From Intestinibacter sp964449895 (lineage in GTDB: Bacteria; Bacillota; Clostridia; Peptostreptococcales; Peptostreptococcaceae), in assembly GCA_964449895.1 (NCBI GenBank), contig CAYVBY010000008.1, forward strand, positions 1 through 64,000: a stretch of 64,000 nucleotides of DNA. Reading direction: 5' to 3'. The position numbers were made by a program, and so were the translations under genes. Below are positions 53,929-63,011 of the stretch, in pieces (within the stretch, counting starts at the first letter, position 1; the number at the start of each line of letters is the position of its first letter). The notes below the pieces were generated by a model. The model was given only the letters and a program-made list of their open reading frames with translations. It was not told the origin of the DNA and did not search any database.

Positions 53929-54250
53929 ACATAAGTTTGTATAGCAAATAGTTATTCAAATTTCTTTATAGATTTTCTCACAAATTTATATAACAAATAA
54001 TTATTCAATTTCTTTACGTATTTTTTNNNNNNNNNNNNNNNNNNNNNNNNNNNNNNNNNNNNNNNNNNNNNNNNNNNNNNNNNNNNNNNNNNNNNNNNNN
54101 NNNNNNNNNNNNNNNNNNNNNNNNNNATTTTCTCACAAATTTATATAACAAATAATTATTCAATTTCTTTACGTATTTTTTCACAAGTTTATATAATAAA
54201 TGCTTAATTAAATTGTCTGTGTCCTTTATCACAAATTTATATAACAGAGT
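53929..54250. repeat. 48-bp tandem repeat array, interrupted by the assembly gap
   Basis: Units begin at about 53929, 53978, then after the gap 54133, 54181 and 54229 (partial). The spacing is 48-49 bases. Each contains CACAAATTTATATAACAAAT or a close variant, then ATTCAATTTCTTTACGTATT. The copies on the two sides of the gap are almost identical, so the real number of units is unknown. One unit part also occurs at 33536-33555. Confidence 0.8.
54027..54126. other. assembly gap (100 N)
   Basis: Exactly 100 N, the usual placeholder for a gap of unknown length. It sits inside the 48-bp repeat, so it is likely a repeat-collapse break. Confidence 0.95.
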
Positions 54251-54321
54251 TGCAGTGTTATTTGAATGTATATGTTGTGGATGTGGGTATTTATATTTTG
54301 AATTTGTTTATGAATTAAAAT

Positions 54322-54369
54322 GGGCCCGTTAAAAATGATTCTTAAAAAAGTTTCTATTTTTAATGGGCC
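54322..54369 (-). terminator. hairpin after the GNAT gene
   Basis: GGGCCCGTTAAAAAT and ATTTTTAATGGGCC arms (one mismatch) around an 18-base loop; a weak T tract follows on the minus strand. The rest of 53825-54393 is the repeat array and AT-rich sequence. Confidence 0.6.
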
Positions 54370-54393
54370 TTGTTTTGTATTAAATTTATTTTT

Positions 54394-54945
54394 TTATTTT
54401 GATATTCTTTTATATCCAAAATTGTATAAGAATGTTCCTAAGTAGTTTTTCATTAGCGATTTGTAGTCTTCATGAGTTAGATCTTGTTTGTCTTGGTTGA
54501 ATCCTAGCATTTGATATGTAACATCAAGTTCTATTACTTTATAGTTTAAATATTTAAATCCATTTTTTTCATAGAATTTGAATCTATTTAATCTTTGTTC
54601 ATAGTTATCGCTATTTTCGTCTAATTCTTCTATGTTTAAGATTATTCTTGAGTCTTTGTATTTTTCTTTTATGGAGTTTAATATTTTTGTTCCATAACCA
54701 TTGCCTCGTAATGTGTTATCTATGGCTAAGTAGAAAATATATACTATGTCTTTGAAAATTATATTGTAAACTATACCTATAAATTTTTCTTCGTCGTATA
54801 TGCTATAAAAATCTACGCAATCTTTTTTCGATAGCATCTTCAACATAAAAAATGGCATTCTTTCTTCTGGTGGAAAGGCTTCTAAATATAGTTTATGTAT
54901 TTTTTTAATGCATTTTTTGTTGTCCCAAATGTTAATAAAATCCAT
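54394..54945 (-). CDS. GNAT family N-acetyltransferase
   Basis: 183 residues with a GNAT fold: FIGIVYNIIFKDIVYIFYLAID, the acetyl-CoA loop RGNGYGTKILNSIKEKY, and FKFYEKNGFKYLNY. The substrate is unknown. It is 21 bases after tsaD on the same strand and closes the t6A operon, though nothing links it to tRNA modification. Confidence 0.82.
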   Translation of the reverse strand: MDFINIWDNKKCIKKIHKLYLEAFPPEERMPFFMLKMLSKKDCVDFYSIYDEEKFIGIVYNIIFKDIVYIFYLAIDNTLRGNGYGTKILNSIKEKYKDSRIILNIEELDENSDNYEQRLNRFKFYEKNGFKYLNYKVIELDVTYQMLGFNQDKQDLTHEDYKSLMKNYLGTFLYNFGYKRISK

Positions 54946-54966
54946 TTTTAAATCCTCTCATGTAAA

Positions 54967-55983
54967 TTAATTGATATCGATTTTTAAGTTTGGCACTGCA
55001 TTTAGTGACATATCATCTATTTTTCCGTTTATGAAGTTATGATATCCAGCACATCCTATCATGGCTGCGTTGTCTGTACATAGTTCTATGTTTGGATATT
55101 TGATTTCTATGTTGTTTTCTTTTGCCATTTGAGTTATTTTTTCTCTAAGTGCTGAATTTGCTGCAACTCCTCCTGATAGTGCTATTGTTTTGTAACCTTT
55201 TTCGTTAGCGGCTTTTACAGCTTTTGTAGATAAAACTTCTACTACTGCTTCTTGGAATGATGCTGCAACATCTTCTACTATAATTTCTTGTTTCTTCATT
55301 TTTTGACCATTTAAGTAGTTTAATACTGCTGATTTTAGACCACTAAAACTGAAGTCATAGCTATCATCTAAGTAAGCTCTTGGAAATTCTATTGCGTGTT
55401 TGTTTCCTTGTTTTGCAAGTCTATCTATTATCGGTCCTCCCGGATATCCAAGTCCCATAGCTCTAGAGATTTTATCAAAGGCTTCGCCTGATGCATCATC
55501 TCTTGTTCTTCCTAAAATTTCGTAAGTTTGATAATCCTTAACTTCTACTAAATGAGTATGTCCACCTGAAACTACTAGAGTTATAAATGGTGGTTCTAAA
55601 TCCTTGTGTTCTATATAATTGGCATTTATGTGGCCTTGCATATGGTTTACTCCAACTAGTGGTATTCCTAAAGTAAAAGCTAACGCTTTTGCGTAAGATA
55701 ATCCAACTAAAAGAGCTCCGACTAGTCCTGGTCCATAAGTTACTGCTATGTGATCTATTTCTTCTGCTTTTATATTAGCTGTGTCTAGTGCTTCTTGATA
55801 AACTGCATCTATATTTTCTATATGCTTTCTAGATGCTACTTCTGGCACTACTCCACCAAATTTTTTGTGTAATTCTATTTGAGTTGATACTATATTTGCA
55901 AGTACTTCTCTTCCGTTTTTTAATATAGCAACTGCTGTTTCATCGCAGCTACTTTCTATTGATAATGTTATTATATCCTTCAT
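54967..55983 (-). CDS. tsaD: tRNA N6-adenosine threonylcarbamoyltransferase
   Basis: Transfers threonylcarbamoyl to A37 of ANN-decoding tRNAs. 338 residues: SIESSCDETAVAIL, metal-ligand motif SRKHIENIDAVYQEAL, VTYGPGLVGALLVGLSYAK, GVNHMQGHINAN, VSGGHTHLVEV, FSFSGLKSAVLNYL and SGGVAANSALREK. Last of the tsaE-tsaB-rimI-tsaD genes. Confidence 0.97.
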   Translation of the reverse strand: MKDIITLSIESSCDETAVAILKNGREVLANIVSTQIELHKKFGGVVPEVASRKHIENIDAVYQEALDTANIKAEEIDHIAVTYGPGLVGALLVGLSYAKALAFTLGIPLVGVNHMQGHINANYIEHKDLEPPFITLVVSGGHTHLVEVKDYQTYEILGRTRDDASGEAFDKISRAMGLGYPGGPIIDRLAKQGNKHAIEFPRAYLDDSYDFSFSGLKSAVLNYLNGQKMKKQEIIVEDVAASFQEAVVEVLSTKAVKAANEKGYKTIALSGGVAANSALREKITQMAKENNIEIKYPNIELCTDNAAMIGCAGYHNFINGKIDDMSLNAVPNLKIDIN

Positions 55984-56095
55984 TTTTTCACCGCCTTATT
56001 AAATAATGCTATTTTTAACGCGCATTTTTATATAGTTTTATATCATTTTTAATATATTTCTAAAATTCATATAAATATGATAGTATAAATATTGC

Positions 56096-56650
56096 CTATA
56101 ATTCTTTTAATTGGTTCCACATTATTAGGGCATCTTCTTTATTATCACTATAATATTCTTTTCTTATTCCTGCCATTTTGAAACCGTATTTTTTGTATAA
56201 ATTTTGTGCTACTATATTTGATGTTCTAACTTCTAATGTCATTGAAGTTATGCCTTCACTTTTGCAAAGTTTCACCATTTCTTCAACTAATCTGTCTCCT
56301 ATTTTTAATCCCCTATGAGAGCTATGAACTGCTACATTTGTTATATGACCTTCATCTATTATTAACCAAACGCCTATATATCCAACGATTTCACCATTTA
56401 ATTCTGCAACTAAATATCTAGCCATATTGTTTTTAAGCTCATCCATTAAAGATTTTTTAGACCATGGATCTGAAAAACAATCAACTTCTACCTTATGAAC
56501 TTCATCAATATCAGTTTTTCTCATAGGTCTTATTATTAAATTATTTAAATTTAAATCAGATGCCATACTTAAAACACCATCTAGATTTGTATTGTTGCCT
56601 GGATTTATATTTTCCATTTTACCAGGATTACTTTTTATTTCATTTGTCAT
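56096..56650 (-). CDS. rimI: ribosomal protein S18-alanine N-acetyltransferase-like GNAT
   Basis: 184 residues. The core (IIRPMRKTDIDEVHKVEVD, FSDPWSKKSL, GHITNVAVHSSHRGLKIGDRLV, LEVRTSNIVAQNLYKKYGF) is RimI-like. An unusual 40-residue N-terminal extension (MTNEIKSNPGKMENINPGN) precedes it; AAGAGGT ahead of the ATG at 56650 supports that start. It sits between tsaB and tsaD, its normal clostridial position. Confidence 0.92.
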   Translation of the reverse strand: MTNEIKSNPGKMENINPGNNTNLDGVLSMASDLNLNNLIIRPMRKTDIDEVHKVEVDCFSDPWSKKSLMDELKNNMARYLVAELNGEIVGYIGVWLIIDEGHITNVAVHSSHRGLKIGDRLVEEMVKLCKSEGITSMTLEVRTSNIVAQNLYKKYGFKMAGIRKEYYSDNKEDALIMWNQLKEL

Positions 56651-56731
56651 GTTATAACCTCTTTTATTTATATCTTTTTTAATCGTTATTTTTTATAAGT
56701 TTATAGCATTTTATTTCTTAAATTAATATTT

Positions 56732-57448
56732 TTATTTTCCTTCTTGTAGCTTCTTTTGTTTTTCTTCGTACTGTTCTTCTGCTTGTGATTTTCTTATATA
56801 TAAAGGATTTATGTTGTAGCAGTTAAATACATCTTTATTTTGATCAAATTTAACTTTTGCAACTGAGCATAGGCTTCCTGCTTTTGTTACATTATTTGAT
56901 GCTGCTGGAATTTGTATATTTTGTATTTCTTTTATCTTGTCCTCGTATTTGTAAACTGCTTCTCCTACTAATATCCATTCTTCTTTACTTTGTGATAATT
57001 CATCTAATAATTCTTCTATTAGTTGAATTCCTATTTCTTTTATTTCTGTTAAATTTCCATCTACATATTGATATCTTCCTGTATAAACTTGATTTCTTTG
57101 CGCATCTAATATTGAGCATATTTTTTTATCACAAAGATTCATATTAGCTGCAAGTATTTCAAGTGAATTAACACCTATTACTGGTATATTATTTACATGA
57201 GCAATAGCTTTAGCTGTTGCCATTCCTATTCTAAGTCCTGTAAATGATCCTGGACCTTCACATATTGCAACTGCATCAATTTCTTTAACGCTTAAGTCGC
57301 TTAAATTTAACATATTTTCTATCATTGGCATAAGTTTTTGCGAATGAGTTTTTTTAGTATTTATTGTATATTCACAAATCAATGTATTATCTTCTATAAC
57401 AGCCACACTTGCAGCCATAGAAGAAGTATCTATTCCTAAAATCTTCAT
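56732..57448 (-). CDS. tsaB: t6A biosynthesis protein TsaB
   Basis: 238 residues, an inactive TsaD relative that scaffolds the TsaB-TsaD-TsaE complex. ILGIDTSSMAASVAVIED, AICEGPGSFTGLRIGMATAKAIA and the short C-terminal domain are present. The start overlaps the tsaE stop as TAATG. Confidence 0.95.
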   Translation of the reverse strand: MKILGIDTSSMAASVAVIEDNTLICEYTINTKKTHSQKLMPMIENMLNLSDLSVKEIDAVAICEGPGSFTGLRIGMATAKAIAHVNNIPVIGVNSLEILAANMNLCDKKICSILDAQRNQVYTGRYQYVDGNLTEIKEIGIQLIEELLDELSQSKEEWILVGEAVYKYEDKIKEIQNIQIPAASNNVTKAGSLCSVAKVKFDQNKDVFNCYNINPLYIRKSQAEEQYEEKQKKLQEGK

Positions 57449-57903
57449 TATTTAGTCAACTCCTCAACTATTTTTTCGTATTCTTTTCCATAAGGGATTA
57501 AATTCATTTCCCTTCCCATATCTTTATAATTTAATTCAATTTTTAAATATTCATCTGGTAGTATATCTTCAATTATATTCGCCCATTCAATTATGCATAC
57601 ACCTTCTCCGTTTATATATTCTTCAAATCCTATGTCGTACATCTCATCACTGCATCCAATTCTATAAACATCAAAATGGTATAAAGGCATTTTTCCTTCA
57701 TATTCATTTACTATTGTAAATGTCGGACTTGTTATATAGTCATCAACTTCCAAAGCTTCAGCAAGACTTTGAGTCATAGTAGTTTTTCCTGCACCTAAGT
57801 CCCCAACTAAGCATATCACATTTCCTGGATTTAATAATTTACCAAGTTTAAATCCTATTTCTCTAGTATCTTTATCTTCATTTAAATATATCGTCTTCAT
57901 CAT
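57448..57903 (-). CDS. tsaE: t6A biosynthesis ATPase TsaE
   Basis: P-loop ATPase required for t6A turnover. Walker A LVGDLGAGKTTMTQSL, SPTFTIVNEYEGKMPLYHFDVYR, and EWANIIEDILPDEY. About 151 residues from the ATG at 57903 (GGAG six bases upstream); an ATG at 57927 is an alternative with no good site. First gene of the operon. Confidence 0.95.
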   Translation of the reverse strand: MMKTIYLNEDKDTREIGFKLGKLLNPGNVICLVGDLGAGKTTMTQSLAEALEVDDYITSPTFTIVNEYEGKMPLYHFDVYRIGCSDEMYDIGFEEYINGEGVCIIEWANIIEDILPDEYLKIELNYKDMGREMNLIPYGKEYEKIVEELTK

Positions 57904-57927
57904 TTTCATCTCCGTATCTAATCTCAT

Positions 57928-58314
57928 ATTTTAATATGAATCAGATATTATTATATTATAACTTGATTAATTTTTATAGGTTTATACAATATTTTTTTAG
58001 TGTATAAGCCTTTCTTTCCAGGTATTATTATCCCACTCGGAAATAATAAATACATTAATAATGAAGTTTCTTAATATAAATATGGATGTGTAATAATGTT
58101 TAGTATAGTAACTCCAATAACTACCTATAAACAAAAATCTACACATAAATTACTGTATTTCTTCAAAACGAAGCCTTTACTGTAAACAATGTGTAGATTT
58201 TTTACTTATTCTAAGCTTAAGTACCCCGGGGCTATAATTTCTATATATTATTTTACTTTACTATGACTAGGTACCTCCAGGAAATTATACATATTTTGTT
58301 TCTGATATATAAAC
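57928..58314. other. structured spacer between tsaE and the lipoprotein gene
   Basis: 387 bases. A 13-bp hairpin with arms AAAATCTACACAT (58134-58146) and ATGTGTAGATTTT (58189-58201) and T runs on both strands is a bidirectional-type terminator for the lipoprotein gene. Between it and the lipoprotein stop lie CCCCGGGG, GGTACC and the inverted pair TATAATTTC / GAAATTATA (58230-58290), which do not match an RNA class known to me. The remainder is AT-rich. Confidence 0.5.
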
Positions 58315-59133
58315 TTATCCTCTACTTCCATCTTCATATATAATAGTTCCATCTTCATAAATTTCCTTTATCGCAGAATAAACCTTTGCTCCACAATATT
58401 GGCATTTACCATCGTATCTTGAAACTGCATAAGTATTTTCACAAACAGGACAATCTTCATAAGTACTTGTACTACTAAAGTCTCTTTTCATATTACACCC
58501 TATACATCTATTAAGTCCTTCTGAAAAATTTTCTTTATTTACATAGTGTCCCCAATTGCACCAAACTTTTTCACTATTATTAGATACTTGTTTTTCTGCT
58601 TCTTTTTTCTTTTCTTTACAAGTTTCCAATAATTTATTACATCTTTCTAATTGGTCTTTAAGGCAATCATATTTTTTTAAATCTTTAAGAATAAAATCAA
58701 TATCTTCTTGAGCTTTATCGTATTCAGCATTATTAACACTATTCTCTATATCATTAATCCAATCATCTATATTTTTTATAGCCAGTTCTTTATACTTACT
58801 AGCTTTTTCCTTAACAACATTTGTTTCAGTTTTAATAGATTCTATCTTTTCTAATTTACCTATTTGAAAGAAATAAGCTCCGTGACTTTCAGCATCTTCT
58901 ACTTCTAATAATAGATTAAGTTGCTCAATTAAATTTTTAGCTTCTACATCATCTTCTTTAGATTCTAATGCTAATTTAAAATAATCGATAGCTTTATCAT
59001 ATTCTTCTTCTATAACTTTAGATTTTCCATCTGCCATAGCTTGTTCGTACTGTTGATTAACTTCATTATTACTACATCCAACGGCTAAAACACCTAAAAC
59101 TATAGTAATCAAAATAATTAGTTTTTTCTTCAT
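58315..59133 (-). CDS. lipoprotein with TPR-like helices and C-terminal zinc ribbon
   Basis: 272 residues. Lipobox LAVGCSN with Cys20 after a hydrophobic signal. Helical repeat region about 25-185 resembles TPR (EEEYDKAIDYFKLALESKED, NAEYDKAQEDIDFILKDL) and is coiled-coil rich. The C-terminal part (about 190-272) has Cys pairs CNWG, CIGCN, CPVCENT and CQYCGAK, a zinc ribbon that is unusual on an exported lipoprotein. No function known. Monocistronic. Confidence 0.8.
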   Translation of the reverse strand: MKKKLIILITIVLGVLAVGCSNNEVNQQYEQAMADGKSKVIEEEYDKAIDYFKLALESKEDDVEAKNLIEQLNLLLEVEDAESHGAYFFQIGKLEKIESIKTETNVVKEKASKYKELAIKNIDDWINDIENSVNNAEYDKAQEDIDFILKDLKKYDCLKDQLERCNKLLETCKEKKKEAEKQVSNNSEKVWCNWGHYVNKENFSEGLNRCIGCNMKRDFSSTSTYEDCPVCENTYAVSRYDGKCQYCGAKVYSAIKEIYEDGTIIYEDGSRG

Positions 59134-59650
59134 TTGCTTATACTCCCCCTCACATTATGAATTCTTACTATTATAGTAATTTAGAATTCTTACAAAATCA
59201 ATTACAAAGAGTATTTAGCACCTATTAATATAATTTCGCTTTAGCTGTACAGTATCTAAACTCTATTATTATTCAATTCCAGCTTGACTACAATTCCATT
59301 ATAACTATATTTTTTATATATTATCTTAAATACATACCCAAGTTAAAAAATACTTTTTAGTTTTTTAACTCAAGTTATATCAATAACCTTAATTCTTAAA
59401 CCAGATATTATTATATTCTACTTTTTATCAATTTTATAAGTTTATATGTTATTTTTTCAATATATACAGCTAATTATTTTTAATTTTTATTTTTATGAAA
59501 AAATGCTATTATACAAACTTATTTCTAATTTGTATAATAGCATTTTATAAATAATAATATAAAAAAGTTTATTACTATATAGCAAGCCAACATTAGTAAT
59601 ATTTAGTTTTTGTTTAGGTTTTATTGAAATTTATAGTATAAGTTATTAAT
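59134..59650. other. spacer upstream of the lipoprotein gene, with palindromic promoter
   Basis: 517 bases. 59165-59179 is TTACTATTATAGTAA, a 7-1-7 palindrome that contains a minus-strand -10 TATAAT and is flanked by GAATTC on both sides (59159-59164 and 59184-59189); the -35 is weak. Further left are AT-rich sequence and the terminator of the next gene. No ORF is supported. Confidence 0.5.
59498..59545 (-). terminator. terminator of the ptb-buk-transporter operon
   Basis: 16-bp perfect stem, arms 59502-59517 and 59529-59544 (AATGCTATTATACAAA), 11-base loop, followed by six T on the minus strand. Confidence 0.9.
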
Positions 59651-60922
59651 TTAATTATCTTTTTTAATCATGAATGTTAATGCAAAACCAATTACTACAG
59701 CTATAACCATAGCTATTAACGTAGAAAAATATGATCCTGTCGAGTCATAAAGTACACCTGCTATGGTACTACCAAATGACGCTATAAATAAATTCATAGT
59801 AATTAATGATAAATTTACAGAGTAATATTTTTCTCCATAAAAATCATTCACAAATGCAGCATTTGTTGGTGTTACTCCACCGTAAGACATACCTATAGTT
59901 ATAAATCCTATTATTATTAATATAAATTTACTTGTCATTATTGCTAACATTAAAATAGCTATAGATACTACAAAAAGTATATTATTTAATAACATAGTCT
60001 TTAATCTTCCAATTTTATCAAACATTCCACCGAATATGACTCTTCCTATACCGTTAAATATAGAAATTAAGCCAACTACTGTAGATATAGTTCCTGCTGA
60101 AATATTCTTTTGAACCTCAACTACTATTCCACTAGCTTGAGAAACTACTGCTAGCCCTGATGCTGATAATAATGTTGCCCATAAAAAATATATCCAAAAT
60201 GATGATTTTTTTAATACATCTTTTGGTTTAACATCTATACTTTGTAATTTTTTATTTGTAGTTTCTTCTTTTATATTTTGAGAAACTAATTTTATTTCCT
60301 CTTGTGTTGGTTTTCTTATAAAAAAACTAGAGACAAACATTACCACAAATAATATTACTCCAAATATCATAAATGAACTTCTCCAAGCTTCCACTCCAAC
60401 ACCTGATGGTGTATAGGCTTGATATACTTTCCCGATTAAGAAGCTTCCAAATCCAAATCCCATAAGTAATATTCCTGATATTAAACCTGGACAATCTGGG
60501 AAAAATTTAGCTATACTTCCCAATACAGAGTTATATGCAAATCCTGATGCTAACCCCGCAATTACTCCATATCCTATATATAAAGTCATTATATTTTGAG
60601 ATTTACTTGCCATAACAAATCCCGCTAAGAATAATATTGCTGATAATTTTAGCATTATTTTTGGTGGGAATTTTTCCGAAACTAATCCGTTTAATAATCC
60701 TCCTAGACAGAAAAATATTATACACAGTGTAAAAGTGAATGATAATTGTGTACTAGACCAAGCAGTGAAATACTCACTAATTGGTCTTGCAAGTACACTC
60801 CATGCATATACTAATCCTGCAAATAATAATACTAAAACACCTATAGCACCATAAATTAATCTTTTCTTTTTTATTGCACTTTCTTTTTCAAATGTGTTTA
60901 TATAATATTGATTATTTTCCAT
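59651..60922 (-). CDS. MFS transporter, oxalate/formate antiporter (OFA) type
   Basis: 423 residues, about 12 helices, with the OFA-family N-terminal helix region GLVYAWSVLARPISEYF and GIGRVIFGGMFDKIGRLK. OFA members exchange carboxylates. Positioned directly after buk, it may export or import the branched or short-chain acid made by ptb-buk, but that is inference. Confidence 0.88.
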   Translation of the reverse strand: MENNQYYINTFEKESAIKKKRLIYGAIGVLVLLFAGLVYAWSVLARPISEYFTAWSSTQLSFTFTLCIIFFCLGGLLNGLVSEKFPPKIMLKLSAILFLAGFVMASKSQNIMTLYIGYGVIAGLASGFAYNSVLGSIAKFFPDCPGLISGILLMGFGFGSFLIGKVYQAYTPSGVGVEAWRSSFMIFGVILFVVMFVSSFFIRKPTQEEIKLVSQNIKEETTNKKLQSIDVKPKDVLKKSSFWIYFLWATLLSASGLAVVSQASGIVVEVQKNISAGTISTVVGLISIFNGIGRVIFGGMFDKIGRLKTMLLNNILFVVSIAILMLAIMTSKFILIIIGFITIGMSYGGVTPTNAAFVNDFYGEKYYSVNLSLITMNLFIASFGSTIAGVLYDSTGSYFSTLIAMVIAVVIGFALTFMIKKDN

Positions 60923-60953
60923 TTTTTATTTCCTCTTCTAATTTTTATGACAC

Positions 60954-62027
60954 TTATTTAAGTTCATTTACATATGCAATTGCTTCTTCTTCATTTTTAA
61001 GAATTCTAAGTGCTCCATAAGCTAATGATTCTAATTCATTTTCTCCACCAAGAACAAATACTGGTGCTAAGAAACTTATATATTCTTGTATCCAGTCTGT
61101 AAGCATTTTAGAATAAGCAACTCCACCTGTAAGAATTATTCCGTCTACTTTACCTTGAAGTGCTACTGTCATTTGACCTATTCCTTTTGATATTTGATAA
61201 GCCATAGCATAATAAACATTTTTTGCGTATTCATTTCCATCATTTATCATTTGTTCAACTTCTCTAGCATCACTAGTGTTAAGTAAAGCTTTTAAACCAC
61301 CATTTCCACGGATTTTCTTTTGCATTTCTTTTTGTGTATATTCTCCGCTATAACAGAAATCTACCATTTGAACCAGTGGTATGCTACCAGCTCTCTCTGG
61401 TGAAAATGTTCCACAATCATCTGCTATTAAATCGCATATTCTACCGTTTTTGTGTGCACTTATAGATATTCCTCCACCTAAATGTGCAACTACAAAATTA
61501 CCTTCTATGTATTTTTTACCTATTTGATTTGCAACTTTTCTAGCCATTGCCTTACTATTTAAAACATGACATAAGCTTTCTTTTTTTATTTCTTTTAAGC
61601 CTGTTATTTTTGCGAAATCATCCATTTCATCAGATGAAACAGCATCATATATATAAGCAGGTATTCCAAGTGGTTTTGCTATTGCATCTGCAATAAGTGC
61701 ACCTAGATTACTTGCATGAGGTATTACTGGACCGTTTATTATACGATTTTTCATATCCTCTGTAACTAAGTATCCGCCTGCTTTTAAAGGAACTATAAGT
61801 CCACCTCTAGCAACAACACCTGATAATTCATTTATATTTACATTGTGTTTATTTACAGTTTCTAAAACTAAATCTTTTCTAAGTTCAAACTGATCAGTTA
61901 TTTTTTCAAATTTTTCTAGTTCTTTGTGGTCGTGATCTATTGTTTCTGCAAATATTTGTTTTTCATCTTCGTAATAAGCTATTTTTGTAGATGTTGACCC
62001 TGGGTTTATTGCTAATATTTTATACAT
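60954..62027 (-). CDS. buk: butyrate kinase (branched- or short-chain acyl kinase)
   Basis: Makes ATP from acyl phosphate and ADP. 357 residues: ASKHA fold with ILAINPGSTSTKIAYYEDE, GGLIVPLKAGGYLV, HVLNSKAMAR, VAHLGGGISISAHKNGRI and GIILTGGVAYSKM. Typical Buk length. Downstream of ptb, with which it converts acyl-CoA to free acid plus ATP. The 2-oxoacid oxidoreductase upstream suggests branched or aromatic acyl substrates rather than butyryl. Confidence 0.95.
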   Translation of the reverse strand: MYKILAINPGSTSTKIAYYEDEKQIFAETIDHDHKELEKFEKITDQFELRKDLVLETVNKHNVNINELSGVVARGGLIVPLKAGGYLVTEDMKNRIINGPVIPHASNLGALIADAIAKPLGIPAYIYDAVSSDEMDDFAKITGLKEIKKESLCHVLNSKAMARKVANQIGKKYIEGNFVVAHLGGGISISAHKNGRICDLIADDCGTFSPERAGSIPLVQMVDFCYSGEYTQKEMQKKIRGNGGLKALLNTSDAREVEQMINDGNEYAKNVYYAMAYQISKGIGQMTVALQGKVDGIILTGGVAYSKMLTDWIQEYISFLAPVFVLGGENELESLAYGALRILKNEEEAIAYVNELK

Positions 62028-62075
62028 ATACTTTTCTCCTTGATACTCCCTACTATTTTCATTCCCTTTAAATTT

Positions 62076-62981
62076 TTATTTAACTGCTGCTGCAGACATT
62101 ACTATTGATAAGTATTTTTCTTCGGCACTTGAACCTCTACTTGTAAGAACTATTGGGCATTTTGCCCCAACTATAAATCCAGCCATTTTAGCACCACATG
62201 TTACTGTAAGCATTTTTCCCATTATATTACCTGCATGTATATTTGGTGCAACTAATATGTCTGCATTTCCTGCTACTGAACTTTCGTATTTTTTAGTTTT
62301 TGCAACTTCTGCACTCATTGCACAGTCATAAGATATTGGTCCTGCTATTGTACATCCTGTTATTTGACCTTCTGCATTCATTTTTGCAAGAGCATCTGCT
62401 TCTACAGTTTCAGGCATTTTAGGATTTAATTTTTCAACACAAGCAAGTACTCCTACTTTTGGATTTTCATATCCATAAGATTTTAAAACTCCAACTGTAT
62501 TTTCTATTATTGATTTTTTTTGTTCTAATGTTGGATATGTAACCATACCACCATCTACTGCTACAAGGATTTTGTGATAATTAGGAATTTCAAACATTGT
62601 AAAGTGAGACATTACTCCACCTTTTCCTAAACCATGTTCTTTGTTTACTACAGCTTTTAATATTACAGATGTATCTAAAAAGCCTTTCATTAAGAAATCG
62701 CCTTTGCCTTCGCGAACTAACTGAACAGCTTTTTCTGCAGCTTCTTTAACATCACAAATATCATATATATCTTCTTCTGGTATTGTTTCACCTAATTCAT
62801 TTAAAATTCTATCTATTTCTTTTTTATCTCCAACTAATACAGGAGTTACAACTCCTTCTTTTCTAGCATGTAAAGCTGCTTGAAGAGTATGTTCCTCTCC
62901 AGCAGCTGCTATAACCATTCTTTTTTTAGTTGGTAAAGTCTTAACTTTGTCTATTATCTCTTGAAAATTTTTTATTTCCAC
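62076..62981 (-). CDS. ptb: phosphate butyryltransferase (phosphotransacylase)
   Basis: Converts acyl-CoA and phosphate to acyl phosphate. 301 residues from a GTG at 62981, which has GGAGG eight bases upstream; a TTG 15 bases earlier overlaps that site. PTA_PTB fold with AAGEEHTLQAALHARKEGVV, DFLMKGFLDTSVILKAV, and the CoA/phosphate-site segment VAGNADILVAPNIHAGNIMGK. Second in the ptb-buk pair. Confidence 0.93.
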   Translation of the reverse strand: MEIKNFQEIIDKVKTLPTKKRMVIAAAGEEHTLQAALHARKEGVVTPVLVGDKKEIDRILNELGETIPEEDIYDICDVKEAAEKAVQLVREGKGDFLMKGFLDTSVILKAVVNKEHGLGKGGVMSHFTMFEIPNYHKILVAVDGGMVTYPTLEQKKSIIENTVGVLKSYGYENPKVGVLACVEKLNPKMPETVEADALAKMNAEGQITGCTIAGPISYDCAMSAEVAKTKKYESSVAGNADILVAPNIHAGNIMGKMLTVTCGAKMAGFIVGAKCPIVLTSRGSSAEEKYLSIVMSAAAVK

Positions 62982-63011
62982 TGTCTTTTCCTCCAACTAT
63001 AAATTTATAGA

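Noticed and set aside
54014..54232. Reverse-strand ORF of 72 codons spanning the gap
   Set aside because: Its middle is translated from the 100 N and the rest is the 48-bp repeat; it is an artefact.
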